Position numbers and translations under genes: made by a program. The notes below the pieces were generated by a model that worked only from the letters and a program-made list of their open reading frames with translations, made no database searches and was not told where the DNA came from. Shown piece after piece: positions 35,265-43,661 of a stretch of 64,000 bases of DNA. This stretch comes from Aequorivita sublithincola DSM 14238 (lineage in GTDB: Bacteria > Bacteroidota > Bacteroidia > Flavobacteriales > Flavobacteriaceae), in assembly GCF_000265385.1 (NCBI RefSeq), contig NC_018013.1, positions 1,825,001 through 1,889,000 on the forward strand, given 5' to 3'. Position 1 is the stretch's first letter. Every line of letters starts with the position of its first letter.

Positions 35265-36701
35265 ATGGAGAATACAGAACACAAGGATGATATAAAAATA
35301 ACTCCGAACGACAAGGAGTTTGATCAAGTAAAGTTAAATACATGGCAAAGTATTAAACAATTTTTAAGCGAATTATTTGATATTCGGGCAGATACGGATC
35401 GCGATGCTACGATTGATGCCGTAAAGAAAGATATTTCGTTTAAAGGTCACACGGCTTGGATTCTAATCTTTTCCATATTTGTGGCTTCCATTGGTCTGAA
35501 TGTTAGTAGTACGGCGGTTGTAATTGGAGCGATGCTTATTTCGCCTTTAATGGGGCCTATTGTGGGTATTGGGCTTTCCGTTGCCATTAATGATGTTGAC
35601 ACGTTAAAGCGTTCGCTGATAAACCTAGGAGTAATGGTTTTTCTTAGCGTGCTAACAGCTTTTCTCTATTTTAAACTTTCACCGCTAACGGAAGAAACGC
35701 CAGAACTTATAGCGAGAACCTATCCAACAATTTTGGATGTTTTGATAGCTATTTTTGGTGGTTTGGGCTTGATTGTCGCCAAGACTAAAAGTGGAACTAT
35801 TGCCAGCGTTATTTTTGGTGTTGCTATTGCCACGGCGTTGATGCCGCCTTTGTGTACGGTTGGTTATGGTTTGGCAGTTGGTAATGCTTCCTATGCGGGT
35901 GGCGCGCTGTATCTTTTTTCCATAAACGCAGTTTTTATTGCGCTTTCCACGTTTATTGTTTCAAAAATTTTGCGTTTTCCAATGGTTCGTTTTGCGAATA
36001 GCAAAAGACGAAAGCGTACTGCTCAGATTGCAACAGTTATTGCTATTGCAGTAATGGTTCCCAGCGTTTGGTTGTTTATTAAATTATTGGACCAACAGGT
36101 TTTCGAAAACAAGACTAGAGATTTCGTAAAAAACATCGTTAAATATGAAGGTGCAGAAGTGGTTAAGTTCACCCATGATTATAAGTCGAGAAATATCGAT
36201 GTGTATTTAATAGGTCGTCCAGTGCCACAAAACAAAATAAATGAATGGTTATCAAAACTAGAGAAAACAGAAAACTTAGAGAAAACCCATTTAAGAATCT
36301 ACCAAGGCTCAGATCAAAGTAGCGAGGTGGCGGCGAAACTTTCAGGTGCAATAAAGGCTGGAATATTGGAAGATTTATATGTAAAAAACGAGCAGATAAT
36401 CCAAAATAAGGATGAAAAAATAAGTTTTCTAGAAAATGAAATTGCATTATTAAAAGTTCAGAATATTCCTTTTCAAGAGTTGAGTAAAGAGTTGAAAATT
36501 AATTATGAAAATGTTGAAACCTTCAGCTATTCAAATAAAATCACGACTAACTTTAAGAAAACAGATACAGTTCCTGTAATTAGTTTACGTTGGAAAAAAA
36601 ATGTTTCTTCCAAAGAAAGAAAAGCAGAATTAAAGAAAATTGAATCTTGGTTAAAATATAAATTGAAGTTAGATTCGCTTCAAGTTTCAGAATATCCTTA
36701 A
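35265..36701 (+). CDS. DUF389 family membrane protein
   Basis: A 478-residue protein with the DUF389 membrane domain: about six helices between residues 65 and 275, including SSTAVVIGAMLISPLMGPIVGIG (about 82-104) and VIFGVAIATALMPPLCTVGYG. A soluble C-terminal region with coiled-coil potential (about 370-395) follows. No role is established for the family. It is contiguous with manC (no gap) and convergent with the Mla-type ATPase gene six bases away. Confidence 0.9.
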   Translation: MENTEHKDDIKITPNDKEFDQVKLNTWQSIKQFLSELFDIRADTDRDATIDAVKKDISFKGHTAWILIFSIFVASIGLNVSSTAVVIGAMLISPLMGPIVGIGLSVAINDVDTLKRSLINLGVMVFLSVLTAFLYFKLSPLTEETPELIARTYPTILDVLIAIFGGLGLIVAKTKSGTIASVIFGVAIATALMPPLCTVGYGLAVGNASYAGGALYLFSINAVFIALSTFIVSKILRFPMVRFANSKRRKRTAQIATVIAIAVMVPSVWLFIKLLDQQVFENKTRDFVKNIVKYEGAEVVKFTHDYKSRNIDVYLIGRPVPQNKINEWLSKLEKTENLEKTHLRIYQGSDQSSEVAAKLSGAIKAGILEDLYVKNEQIIQNKDEKISFLENEIALLKVQNIPFQELSKELKINYENVETFSYSNKITTNFKKTDTVPVISLRWKKNVSSKERKAELKKIESWLKYKLKLDSLQVSEYP

Positions 36702-36707
36702 AGAAGT

Positions 36708-37472
36708 TTACCCTTCTTTCAACTGAACTTCACGAATTTTTTTGAATAAATCTGAGGAGTAAACAAAATCAGTAACATCTTCATTATCAGTTTTGAATAT
36801 TTCCTGATTATCGCCTTGCCAAACTAATTTACCATTTTTTAGTAAAACCACTTTTTCACCAATTTCCATAACCGAGTTCATATCGTGGGTAACAACGATG
36901 GTAGTGATATTGTTTTCGTGCGTAATATCTTGAATTAGGGTATCTATCAAAGTAGCCGTTTTTGGATCTAGACCTGAGTTAGGCTCATCACAAAAAAGAT
37001 ATTTAGGCTTGTTAACTATTGCACGGGCAATTGAAACCCGTTTTTGCATTCCACCAGAAATTTCCGCTGGAAATTTTTTGTTAACATTTTCAAGCTCTAC
37101 CCGTTTTAGAACCTCATTTACACGAGCCACCATTTCATTTTTTTTCTGTTTAGTGAACATTCGAAGTGGAAACATTACATTTTCTTCAATATTCATAGAA
37201 TCAAACAGCGCACCACCTTGAAAAAGCATTCCTATTTCTTCGCGAAGTGCACGTTGTTGATCGTCGTCCATATTTTGTATGGCTTTATCTTCGTAAAAAA
37301 TTTTGCCTTGTTCTGGCTTAAAAAGTCCAATAAGGCATTTTAGTAAAACACTTTTTCCGCTTCCGCTTCTACCTATAATAAGGTTTGTTTTTCCTTTATC
37401 AAACTCTGTAGTTATACCTTTCAGAATTTCTTCATCTCCAAAACTTTTATGTACGTCTTCTATTTTTATCAT
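36708..37472 (-). CDS. ABC transporter ATP-binding protein, MlaF-like
   Basis: A 254-residue ATPase with Walker A GRSGSGKSVLLKCLIG (about 34-49), Q-loop GMLFQGGALFDS, signature ISGGMQKRVSIARAI (about 140-154) and Walker B YLFCDEPNSGLDP. The last resembles the MlaF/Ttg2A branch, which drives retrograde phospholipid transport at the outer membrane. It overlaps the upstream permease gene by one base. The substrate-binding MlaD-type protein is not adjacent. Confidence 0.93.
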   Translation of the reverse strand: MIKIEDVHKSFGDEEILKGITTEFDKGKTNLIIGRSGSGKSVLLKCLIGLFKPEQGKIFYEDKAIQNMDDDQQRALREEIGMLFQGGALFDSMNIEENVMFPLRMFTKQKKNEMVARVNEVLKRVELENVNKKFPAEISGGMQKRVSIARAIVNKPKYLFCDEPNSGLDPKTATLIDTLIQDITHENNITTIVVTHDMNSVMEIGEKVVLLKNGKLVWQGDNQEIFKTDNEDVTDFVYSSDLFKKIREVQLKEG

Positions 37473-38209
37473 TAGCTTAATAGGAGTTGGGTTATTATAA
37501 AGTTTGATGCTATAATAAGTACACTAGTCCACACAAATGAATTTGTACTTGCCTTTCCTACTTCTAGTGAACCACCTTTCATATAAAACCCTTGCCAAGA
37601 AGGAACCGTGGCAAGAATAAAAGCAAAAACAGAAGTTTTAAAGAATGAGTAAAAAATTTGATACGGAATAAAATCTTGCTGAACGCCAGCTATAAAATCT
37701 GATGAACTAGTAAAACCTCCATAAACACCAGCTACCCATCCGCCAAGAATTCCAAGAAACATTGCGAGAACTATTAAGAAAGGATAGAACATTAATGCAA
37801 CTATTTTGGGAAATACTAAATAATTTAGAGAATTTACTCCCATAACTTCTAATGCATCAATTTGTTCCGTAACCCGCATAGAGCCTATGCTGGAGGTAAT
37901 GAAGGAACCTACTTTACCCGCCATAATGATGGAAATAAATGTTGGAGCAAATTCCAGAATAACGGATTGGCGTGTTGCAAAACCTATCAAACTATCAGGA
38001 ATGATTGGATTGTCCATATTTAGCGCAGTTTGAATTGCCACAACACCACCCACAAAAAAGGAGATGAAGGCAACGATGCCTAAAGAACTAATAATAAGGT
38101 CGTTGATTTCCTTAAAGATGAGATGTTTTAAAACCGATGTTTTGGTAAAACTGCCAAACACCTTTTTAAGCATCAAAAAATAGGAACCAATATCTTGTAT
38201 GTACTTCAT
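37472..38209 (-). CDS. ABC transporter permease, MlaE-like
   Basis: A 245-residue permease of the MlaE family with about five hydrophobic segments and the conserved ISFFVGGVVAIQTALN (about 45-60), SIIMAGKVGSFITSSIGSMRVTEQIDALEVMG (in two runs, about 93-124) and FKTSVFAFILATVPSWQG. It forms an operon with the ATPase downstream (one-base overlap). Role in lipid transport is inferred from the family. Confidence 0.93.
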   Translation of the reverse strand: MKYIQDIGSYFLMLKKVFGSFTKTSVLKHLIFKEINDLIISSLGIVAFISFFVGGVVAIQTALNMDNPIIPDSLIGFATRQSVILEFAPTFISIIMAGKVGSFITSSIGSMRVTEQIDALEVMGVNSLNYLVFPKIVALMFYPFLIVLAMFLGILGGWVAGVYGGFTSSSDFIAGVQQDFIPYQIFYSFFKTSVFAFILATVPSWQGFYMKGGSLEVGKASTNSFVWTSVLIIASNFIITQLLLS

Positions 38210-38289
38210 AAAATAGATAGCTAGGGCTAAAGTACTAAAATTACATCACTGAAATTTATAAAACTACGTTAAGTATTTTGTAATAAGTT

Positions 38290-38343
38290 TTCAGTGTTCA
38301 GTCGCGGTCTTCAGTCACAGTTTTCAGCCACAGTGTTCAGTTG
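38290..38343. repeat. CAGT-rich intergenic repeat
   Basis: TTCAGTGTTCAGTCGCGGTC, TTCAGTCACAGTTTTCAGCC and ACAGTGTTCAG form a tandem series of CAGT words between the permease gene and the phosphatase gene, related to 5674-5706 and 43591-43658. The rest of the 192-base gap holds nothing recognisable. Confidence 0.5.
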
Positions 38344-38401
38344 GATTATGAATGTTTAAGTTCGCTCGGCAAACGAATCAACGAATCCCGACTTCACAAA
38401 T

Positions 38402-39508
38402 TCACCTTTTCAAAAGCTCCATGATTTTATGATAAATCTCGTTGCTTTCGTAAATTCCGTTGAAGAGTATAGCGCCAGGACCTTCTGCAAATACTGGAAC
38501 CATTGTTCCAGAATGTCCGGTTGTGGAAAAACTTGGTTTTATTTTGTTGTAATCGCTGCCGTCTGAAGCTAAGGTATAACCGCCAGTTTCATGGTCTGCG
38601 GTAACAATCACAAGTGTTTCGCCGTTTTGTTTTGCGAAATCTAAGGCTACGCCTAAAGTTTTGTCAAAGTCTAATAGTTCTTGAATTAAGTAGTCTGCAT
38701 CATTGTCATGGCCGCCCCAATCTATTTGGCTACCTTCAACCATTAAGAAAAATCCTTTTTCGTTTTTTGAAAGTTTTTCCAAAGCCAGTTTTGTTGCGTT
38801 TGGCAGGAAGTCACCACGACCTTCGCTCATTTTAGGCATTCCGTTTTCTGCGAGTAAAATTAATTCGTTTTTTTCGCTCGGAGTAGTTGGAAGTTTGTCT
38901 GTAATTACCTCATAGCCTTTGGTTTTCATTTCTTCTAATAAATCTTTCCCGTCCTTTCTTTGGTTGAAGAATTTAAGTCCGCCACCCGCAAAAAAGTTTA
39001 CGCCAGAATTTGGCGCAAACTCGGTAATCTCTTCATACATTCTTCTGCTTTTTACATGGGCATAAAAACTAGCAGGAGTGGCGTGCTGAATTGAAGATGT
39101 TGCAACAATTCCCGTCGCCAAACCTCTTTTTGATAAATGTTCAACAATAGTTGGGAGCGGGATAGTATCCTTACTTACCGCAATTGCTCCATTATAAGTC
39201 TTTTCTCCTGTAGAAAAAACGGTGGCGCCTGCAGCAGAATCTGTTACCAATTCATTGGAAGAAGAGGTTTTGCTCAAGCCTATGGTATGGAAACGTTCAA
39301 AATTTGGTTTACCGTCTTTGTAATAAATAGCGGTGGAAACTTGGCTCAAACCCATTCCATCACCGATTAAAAGAATAATATTTTTTGGTTTTTTTATTTC
39401 TAAAGAAGTTTGAGTAACCGTATTGTCCTTTACTTGAACAGTAACGCAGGAAGTTGCAATTAAAATAAATGATAAAAGAAGGGTGAGGAGGGAAAGCTTA
39501 GTTTTCAT
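38402..39508 (-). CDS. Alkaline phosphatase lipoprotein
   Basis: A 368-residue phosphomonoesterase. The signal ends in a lipobox LIATSC (Cys21). The metal-binding LIGDGMGLSQ (about 47-56), the nucleophile region VTDSAAGATVFSTG (about 87-100), TADHETGGYTLA (about 303-314) and the last histidine in TTGHSGTMVPVFAEGPG are in the right order. It is anchored on the periplasmic side or surface. It is shorter than E. coli PhoA but normal for this branch. No Pho-type regulatory site was recognised upstream. Confidence 0.93.
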   Translation of the reverse strand: MKTKLSLLTLLLSFILIATSCVTVQVKDNTVTQTSLEIKKPKNIILLIGDGMGLSQVSTAIYYKDGKPNFERFHTIGLSKTSSSNELVTDSAAGATVFSTGEKTYNGAIAVSKDTIPLPTIVEHLSKRGLATGIVATSSIQHATPASFYAHVKSRRMYEEITEFAPNSGVNFFAGGGLKFFNQRKDGKDLLEEMKTKGYEVITDKLPTTPSEKNELILLAENGMPKMSEGRGDFLPNATKLALEKLSKNEKGFFLMVEGSQIDWGGHDNDADYLIQELLDFDKTLGVALDFAKQNGETLVIVTADHETGGYTLASDGSDYNKIKPSFSTTGHSGTMVPVFAEGPGAILFNGIYESNEIYHKIMELLKR

Positions 39509-39579
39509 TGAAATATTTTATTTGTAAAAATAGCTAATATAAATAATTTGAGGTGTTAAGAAAAAATTCAAAATTCAGT

Positions 39580-39595
39580 CCCGATAGCTATCGGG
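39580..39595. repeat. Perfect 16-bp palindrome
   Basis: CCCGATAGCTATCGGG lies 7 bases downstream of the glycosyltransferase stop region. It shares the CCCGA...TCGGG ends with the hairpin inserted in the tRNA relic at 12597-12612 and may be a small interspersed element or part of a terminator. Confidence 0.5.
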
Positions 39596-39602
39596 ATCCG
39601 AG

Positions 39603-40457
39603 TTAACGAATCCCAAGTTTCTTGTGAATATTCTGCCAGCGCAGATTTCTGATGAAATGTCCTTCTTCTTCTGAAACGATGAATTCTAGTTTTTCTTTTT
39701 TAGCCTTGGAATATCCTTTCATTGAATCTACAAAAAACTGAAAATTGCTTTTTTTGGAAGCTAGTTTAGTCGAAGCGATAAACGTGAGCCAAAACCCATA
39801 GCGCATTTTGTAGAAAGCTTCGCCCTGTTTAAATCTTGCCGCTTTGGTGTAAACTTTACCAGTAGGTTTAAGATGTTTTACGTGCAGCGAAGTATCGGTT
39901 TTTATTTCCCAGCCGTTATATTGTGCTAAAAGTTCGTCCACGGTGTCCCAACCCATGGTGTTTCGCAAACCTTTTATTTGTTCAAAACATTCTTTTCTGT
40001 ATGCTTTTAAAGCTCCGCGAATATGGTCTTTATTGGTTAGGTTTTCTAAAATCCATTCCCCATTTTTTTCAATATAACAAAAACCACCAACCATTCCCAC
40101 CGAAGGATTTCTTCGGAAAGCAGTTGCAATTTTTTCAAGATAATTCTTCGGGAAAATTAAGTCTGCATCAAACTTGCAGATAATTTCAAAATCTTGATCG
40201 ATAGTTTCAAAGCCTTTGTAAAAGGCATTGATCACCTTGCTTCCTGGAGCATGTAATGCTTCAGAATTGTGAAAAACGCCTTCAACGAAATTATATTTTT
40301 CTGAAAATTGATCTATTACCTTTTGGGTGCCGTCTGTGGAAGCATCATTTACAACCACAACTTTTTGGGGAAGTAGAGTTTGATCAACTAGAGATTGGAG
40401 CGTACCGCCAATGAATGCTTCTTCGTTATGCGCCGGTATTACTATTTGAAAATTCAT
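39603..40457 (-). CDS. Family 2 glycosyltransferase
   Basis: A 284-residue GT-A-fold enzyme. It opens QIVIPAHNEEAFIGGTLQSL, has NDASTDGTQ (about 37-45), the DXD motif KFDADLIFP (about 93-101) and a later acceptor-loop motif WDTVDELL. There are no membrane helices, so it is cytoplasmic and transfers a sugar to an unknown acceptor. It overlaps the upstream methyltransferase gene by four bases, so the two act in one pathway, perhaps surface glycan or lipid modification. Confidence 0.9.
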   Translation of the reverse strand: MNFQIVIPAHNEEAFIGGTLQSLVDQTLLPQKVVVVNDASTDGTQKVIDQFSEKYNFVEGVFHNSEALHAPGSKVINAFYKGFETIDQDFEIICKFDADLIFPKNYLEKIATAFRRNPSVGMVGGFCYIEKNGEWILENLTNKDHIRGALKAYRKECFEQIKGLRNTMGWDTVDELLAQYNGWEIKTDTSLHVKHLKPTGKVYTKAARFKQGEAFYKMRYGFWLTFIASTKLASKKSNFQFFVDSMKGYSKAKKEKLEFIVSEEEGHFIRNLRWQNIHKKLGIR

Positions 40458-40978
40458 TTGAAGCGTTCAGCATAAACCAAATAATATCTTGGTGTAATTC
40501 TTCGAAGTATAGGTCTAATGCCTATCTTTTTTATTGGATTTGTAAACTTTTCACTTTTCACAATTCGCCAACCTGCTTTTTCTAGTAGCCAATCAAACTG
40601 CCAATCTTCAAACTCGTGGTAGTGACGATCCCATTTATCAGTTTTGCTTCTGTATGCTGAAGCAAACCAAAGTTTTAAAGGAATGGAAGCGACCAATTTT
40701 TTTGCCTGAATATCTTTTAAAACATTGAAGGGTGAAACCAAATGCTCAAAAATTTCAAAAGCGGTAACTACGTCAAATGCTTCTGTTTTTACAATAGTGG
40801 TTTCAAGGTCAAGGTCTTCGCCATTGGAATTTGTAACGTTGAAGCCTTCTTTAGTAAGTATTTCAGAAAACGGATTTTGAACGCCTAAATCGAGAATCCT
40901 GTCCTCTTTAGAAATAACTTCGTTTAGAAATTGTAGCGTGTGCTTGTATCTTTTCGTTGGAAATTTGCCTTCATACAT
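40454..40978 (-). CDS. Class I SAM-dependent methyltransferase
   Basis: A 174-residue protein with the SAM-binding start RILDLGVQNPFSEIL (about 22-36) and the motif DVVTAFEIFEHLVSPFNVLKDI (in parts, about 72-93). This is the UbiE/Ubi-like pattern often seen in surface-polysaccharide clusters. The substrate is unknown. It is translationally coupled to the glycosyltransferase downstream. Confidence 0.85.
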   Translation of the reverse strand: MYEGKFPTKRYKHTLQFLNEVISKEDRILDLGVQNPFSEILTKEGFNVTNSNGEDLDLETTIVKTEAFDVVTAFEIFEHLVSPFNVLKDIQAKKLVASIPLKLWFASAYRSKTDKWDRHYHEFEDWQFDWLLEKAGWRIVKSEKFTNPIKKIGIRPILRRITPRYYLVYAERFK

Positions 40979-40999
40979 ATTCTTAAAGTAATGGCTTTT

Positions 41000-42445
41000 C
41001 TAATTTAATGATATCTTAATTCCAGAAAGGAAATAGTCAGGATTATCCGTGCCAAAAGCCATGTATATATATAGTGTTCCATTCTTTATAATCGGTGAAG
41101 CAAAGGCGCCTAAATGATCCCAAGCCCAATCATAAATTGGATATTTGTTATATAATTGCACTGGATTAATTAATAATGGACTTCTGCTGTCGTGGTTCCA
41201 AATATTCCCATCCCAATTCATCAAGCCGTATTCTCTATTGTTTGAAGTTAAATAACTTGAAGACTCTTCTTCACTACCTAATAAAATATACAATTTTGAA
41301 TTAAACTGAATGTACGAAGCGTCGTCAGCTTTTCCTCTTAAATACCCAATTCCGGTACTCCCTTTTTGTAAAATTTTTGAAGATATAATACTGCTGTTTT
41401 GATCTAAGGCGTCAAATAAATTAGTGGCAATTACTTCGTGAATCTCTCTATCAATGGAACGCGGATTTCGTTTATGGAAAATAATCCTGAAATTATTTTC
41501 AAACTTTGTTAGGGCTAAAGGGAAGCTGTTTTGGTCATTTCCATGCCATTCAGGAATCATAATCTCCTTAGGTTGTTGAACGATATTAAGTTCTTCATCT
41601 ATAATCATATATGCAGATGTGTAATTATCGTTAGGTTGCTGAACACCAAGTAAGACGAGATAGTTTCCGTTTTCTAATTTATATGGATTATCACTAGAAA
41701 AAACGTTTCCATTGGTCTTTGCAAATGGTATCATATCGGTGCTTAAAATCTTCTCGTCATGAAATGTCCAATCTTCTAAATTATCGCTGCTAGCATAATA
41801 GATACTTCTTTTTGCGTGAGATCCAAAAACCACAGGTGTTAAAAGCACAAAAGTTCCGTCTGTTTTTTCAATAATTCCACCTGGTTGGATGTAATTAAAA
41901 ACTCCCTCAGAAACGCGGGTTGGATATGGATTAAACAATGGGCGGTCATTGATAATATCATAATTTACGAAAGGATTAAAAAACTCTAGGGTTGCGCCTA
42001 TATTTTTGTTTAAATCTCCTAAATAAGTTTCACCTAATGTAATCCAACCACTAACTGTATCAATACTTTCAATTTCAACCAAAGTTGAAGCTTCACTGCC
42101 TTGAGTTACAAACCAACTTCGATTATTATTTGCCTGAACCAATAAATTTTCCAAATAGGAATAATTGGTTTTAATTCTATTGTTTACTTCATCGTACGCT
42201 ACTATTTGAACAGGATTTTCTCTTTTCAAATTATTGAATCTATCTGAAATTAATGCGTTTGAAAATAGATAATTTAGACTACCTTCTGGAAAAGTTTCTT
42301 CGACGCCGGTACCTGTGCCGGTTCCAGTACCTGTGCCAGTACCTGTTCCAGATCCTGGATCGTCATCTATGTTTGGTTCTACATCATCATTACTACAAGA
42401 AATGATAATAGAAAATACACTTAATAATAAAATTTTCTTTAACAT
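41000..42445 (-). CDS. Secreted lipoprotein with Gly-Thr linker and propeller-like body
   Basis: A 481-residue lipoprotein: signal MLKKILLLSVFSIIISC with lipidated Cys17, an acidic tether, eight Gly-Thr pairs (about 32-48), then a beta-rich body. Segments such as YYASSDNLEDWTFHDEKIL and a catalytic-pocket-like PEWHGNDQNSFPLALTKF resemble five-bladed-propeller glycosidases of the GH43/GH32/GH117 type. No family can be assigned with certainty. The Gly-Thr codons form a tandem DNA repeat (42305-42355) that may vary in length. Confidence 0.75.
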   Translation of the reverse strand: MLKKILLLSVFSIIISCSNDDVEPNIDDDPGSGTGTGTGTGTGTGTGVEETFPEGSLNYLFSNALISDRFNNLKRENPVQIVAYDEVNNRIKTNYSYLENLLVQANNNRSWFVTQGSEASTLVEIESIDTVSGWITLGETYLGDLNKNIGATLEFFNPFVNYDIINDRPLFNPYPTRVSEGVFNYIQPGGIIEKTDGTFVLLTPVVFGSHAKRSIYYASSDNLEDWTFHDEKILSTDMIPFAKTNGNVFSSDNPYKLENGNYLVLLGVQQPNDNYTSAYMIIDEELNIVQQPKEIMIPEWHGNDQNSFPLALTKFENNFRIIFHKRNPRSIDREIHEVIATNLFDALDQNSSIISSKILQKGSTGIGYLRGKADDASYIQFNSKLYILLGSEEESSSYLTSNNREYGLMNWDGNIWNHDSRSPLLINPVQLYNKYPIYDWAWDHLGAFASPIIKNGTLYIYMAFGTDNPDYFLSGIKISLN

Positions 42446-42493
42446 ATTATAAATTTGAAAGACTTGTTTACAGAATTCATAATTCTGAATTAA

Positions 42494-43552
42494 TTAAATC
42501 TTATAAACAATAGCATTAATGTTCATCCCAGCACCTACACTCGCAAAAATAACAACATCGCCTTTTTCAATGGAATGTCCTTCCATTTCATTATTCAAAA
42601 CCAAATCATAAAGAGTTGGGACGGTTGCAACGCTGCTGTTGCCCAATTTATCAATGCTCATAGGCATAATTTTTTCAGGTGGCGTTTTACCGTAAAGTTT
42701 GTAAAAACGGTTTACGATGGCTTCGTCCATTTTTTCGTTTGCCTGATGGATAAAGATTTTTTTCACTTCATCTATACCAATTCCGGTTTTGTCCAAGCAC
42801 GTTTTCATTGCATCCGGCACGTGGTTTAAAGCGAATTCGTAAATTTTTCTACCGTACATTTTTATGTAACGACGATTATCTTTTTTCTCCAGGTTGTTGC
42901 TTTCGCCAAAAAATATGAAATGTGCCTCATCAAAAGCATAGGTAGCGCTAAAATGATTTAGAATTCCGCCCGCTTCTTTAGTAGCTTCAACTATCGCTGC
43001 GCCAGCACCATCACTGTAAATCATGGAATCCCTATCGTGAGGATCTACTACGCGAGAGAGAGCTTCGGCACCTATAACCAAACATTTTGTGGCAATTCCA
43101 GCTTTTATAAAAGCATAGGCTTGTATCATTCCTTCAATCCATCCTGGACACCCAAAAAGCACATCATAACCAACACATTTTGGATTTTGGATTTTTAGAT
43201 TGTGCTTTACGCGTGTTGCAATGCTGGGAACGGTATCGCTCTGAACGGAACCATGTTTTACGTCGCCATAATTATGTGCAACAATTATATAATCGAGTTC
43301 TTCTTTATTTATTCCAGCATCTTTAATGGCATTTTCCGCCGCAAAGGATGCAATGTCTGAAGTGCTTAAGTTTTTAGGAATATAACGTCGTTCAGCAATT
43401 CCAGTAATGGCCTTGAACTTTTCAATGATGGTTTCGTTTTCTTGGCCAAAACGAGTCCCGTCTTCATTGTAGAAATGATGGTTGCCAAAATGTTCGTTTT
43501 TCGCAATCTCACTGGGAATATAACTTCCTATGCCTGTTATTTTGACATTCAT
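42494..43552 (-). CDS. 3-oxoacyl-ACP synthase III-like ketosynthase
   Basis: A 352-residue thiolase-fold condensing enzyme. The catalytic triad is visible: Cys135 in LFGCPGWIEG, His269 in IFIHQANEKM and Asn305 in LGNSSVATVP. FabH starts fatty acid synthesis from acetyl-CoA, but this branch in Bacteroidota is a second, longer paralogue (GTRFGQENETIIEKFKAITG near the N-terminus) and may act on other acyl chains, so fabH is not assigned. It lies between the secreted lipoprotein gene and gcvP. A TACTTTTA -7-like site lies upstream near 43573-43580. Confidence 0.9.
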   Translation of the reverse strand: MNVKITGIGSYIPSEIAKNEHFGNHHFYNEDGTRFGQENETIIEKFKAITGIAERRYIPKNLSTSDIASFAAENAIKDAGINKEELDYIIVAHNYGDVKHGSVQSDTVPSIATRVKHNLKIQNPKCVGYDVLFGCPGWIEGMIQAYAFIKAGIATKCLVIGAEALSRVVDPHDRDSMIYSDGAGAAIVEATKEAGGILNHFSATYAFDEAHFIFFGESNNLEKKDNRRYIKMYGRKIYEFALNHVPDAMKTCLDKTGIGIDEVKKIFIHQANEKMDEAIVNRFYKLYGKTPPEKIMPMSIDKLGNSSVATVPTLYDLVLNNEMEGHSIEKGDVVIFASVGAGMNINAIVYKI

Positions 43553-43590
43553 ATACTGAAAAGTTTGGTTAAAAGTACGGAAAAAAAGTT

Positions 43591-43658
43591 TGCAGTATTC
43601 AGTAGCAGTATTCAGTAAAAATATTTTGCTTTGAAACTGCCTACTGCGACTGCCTACT
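43591..43658. repeat. CAGT/ACTG intergenic inverted repeat
   Basis: GCAGTATTCAGTAGCAGTAT is followed about 25 bases later by ACTGCCTACTGCGACTGCC, the same words inverted. It lies between the gcvP stop and the start of the ketosynthase gene, and may act as a hairpin. See 5674-5706 and 38290-38343. Confidence 0.5.
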
Positions 43659-43661
43659 TAA

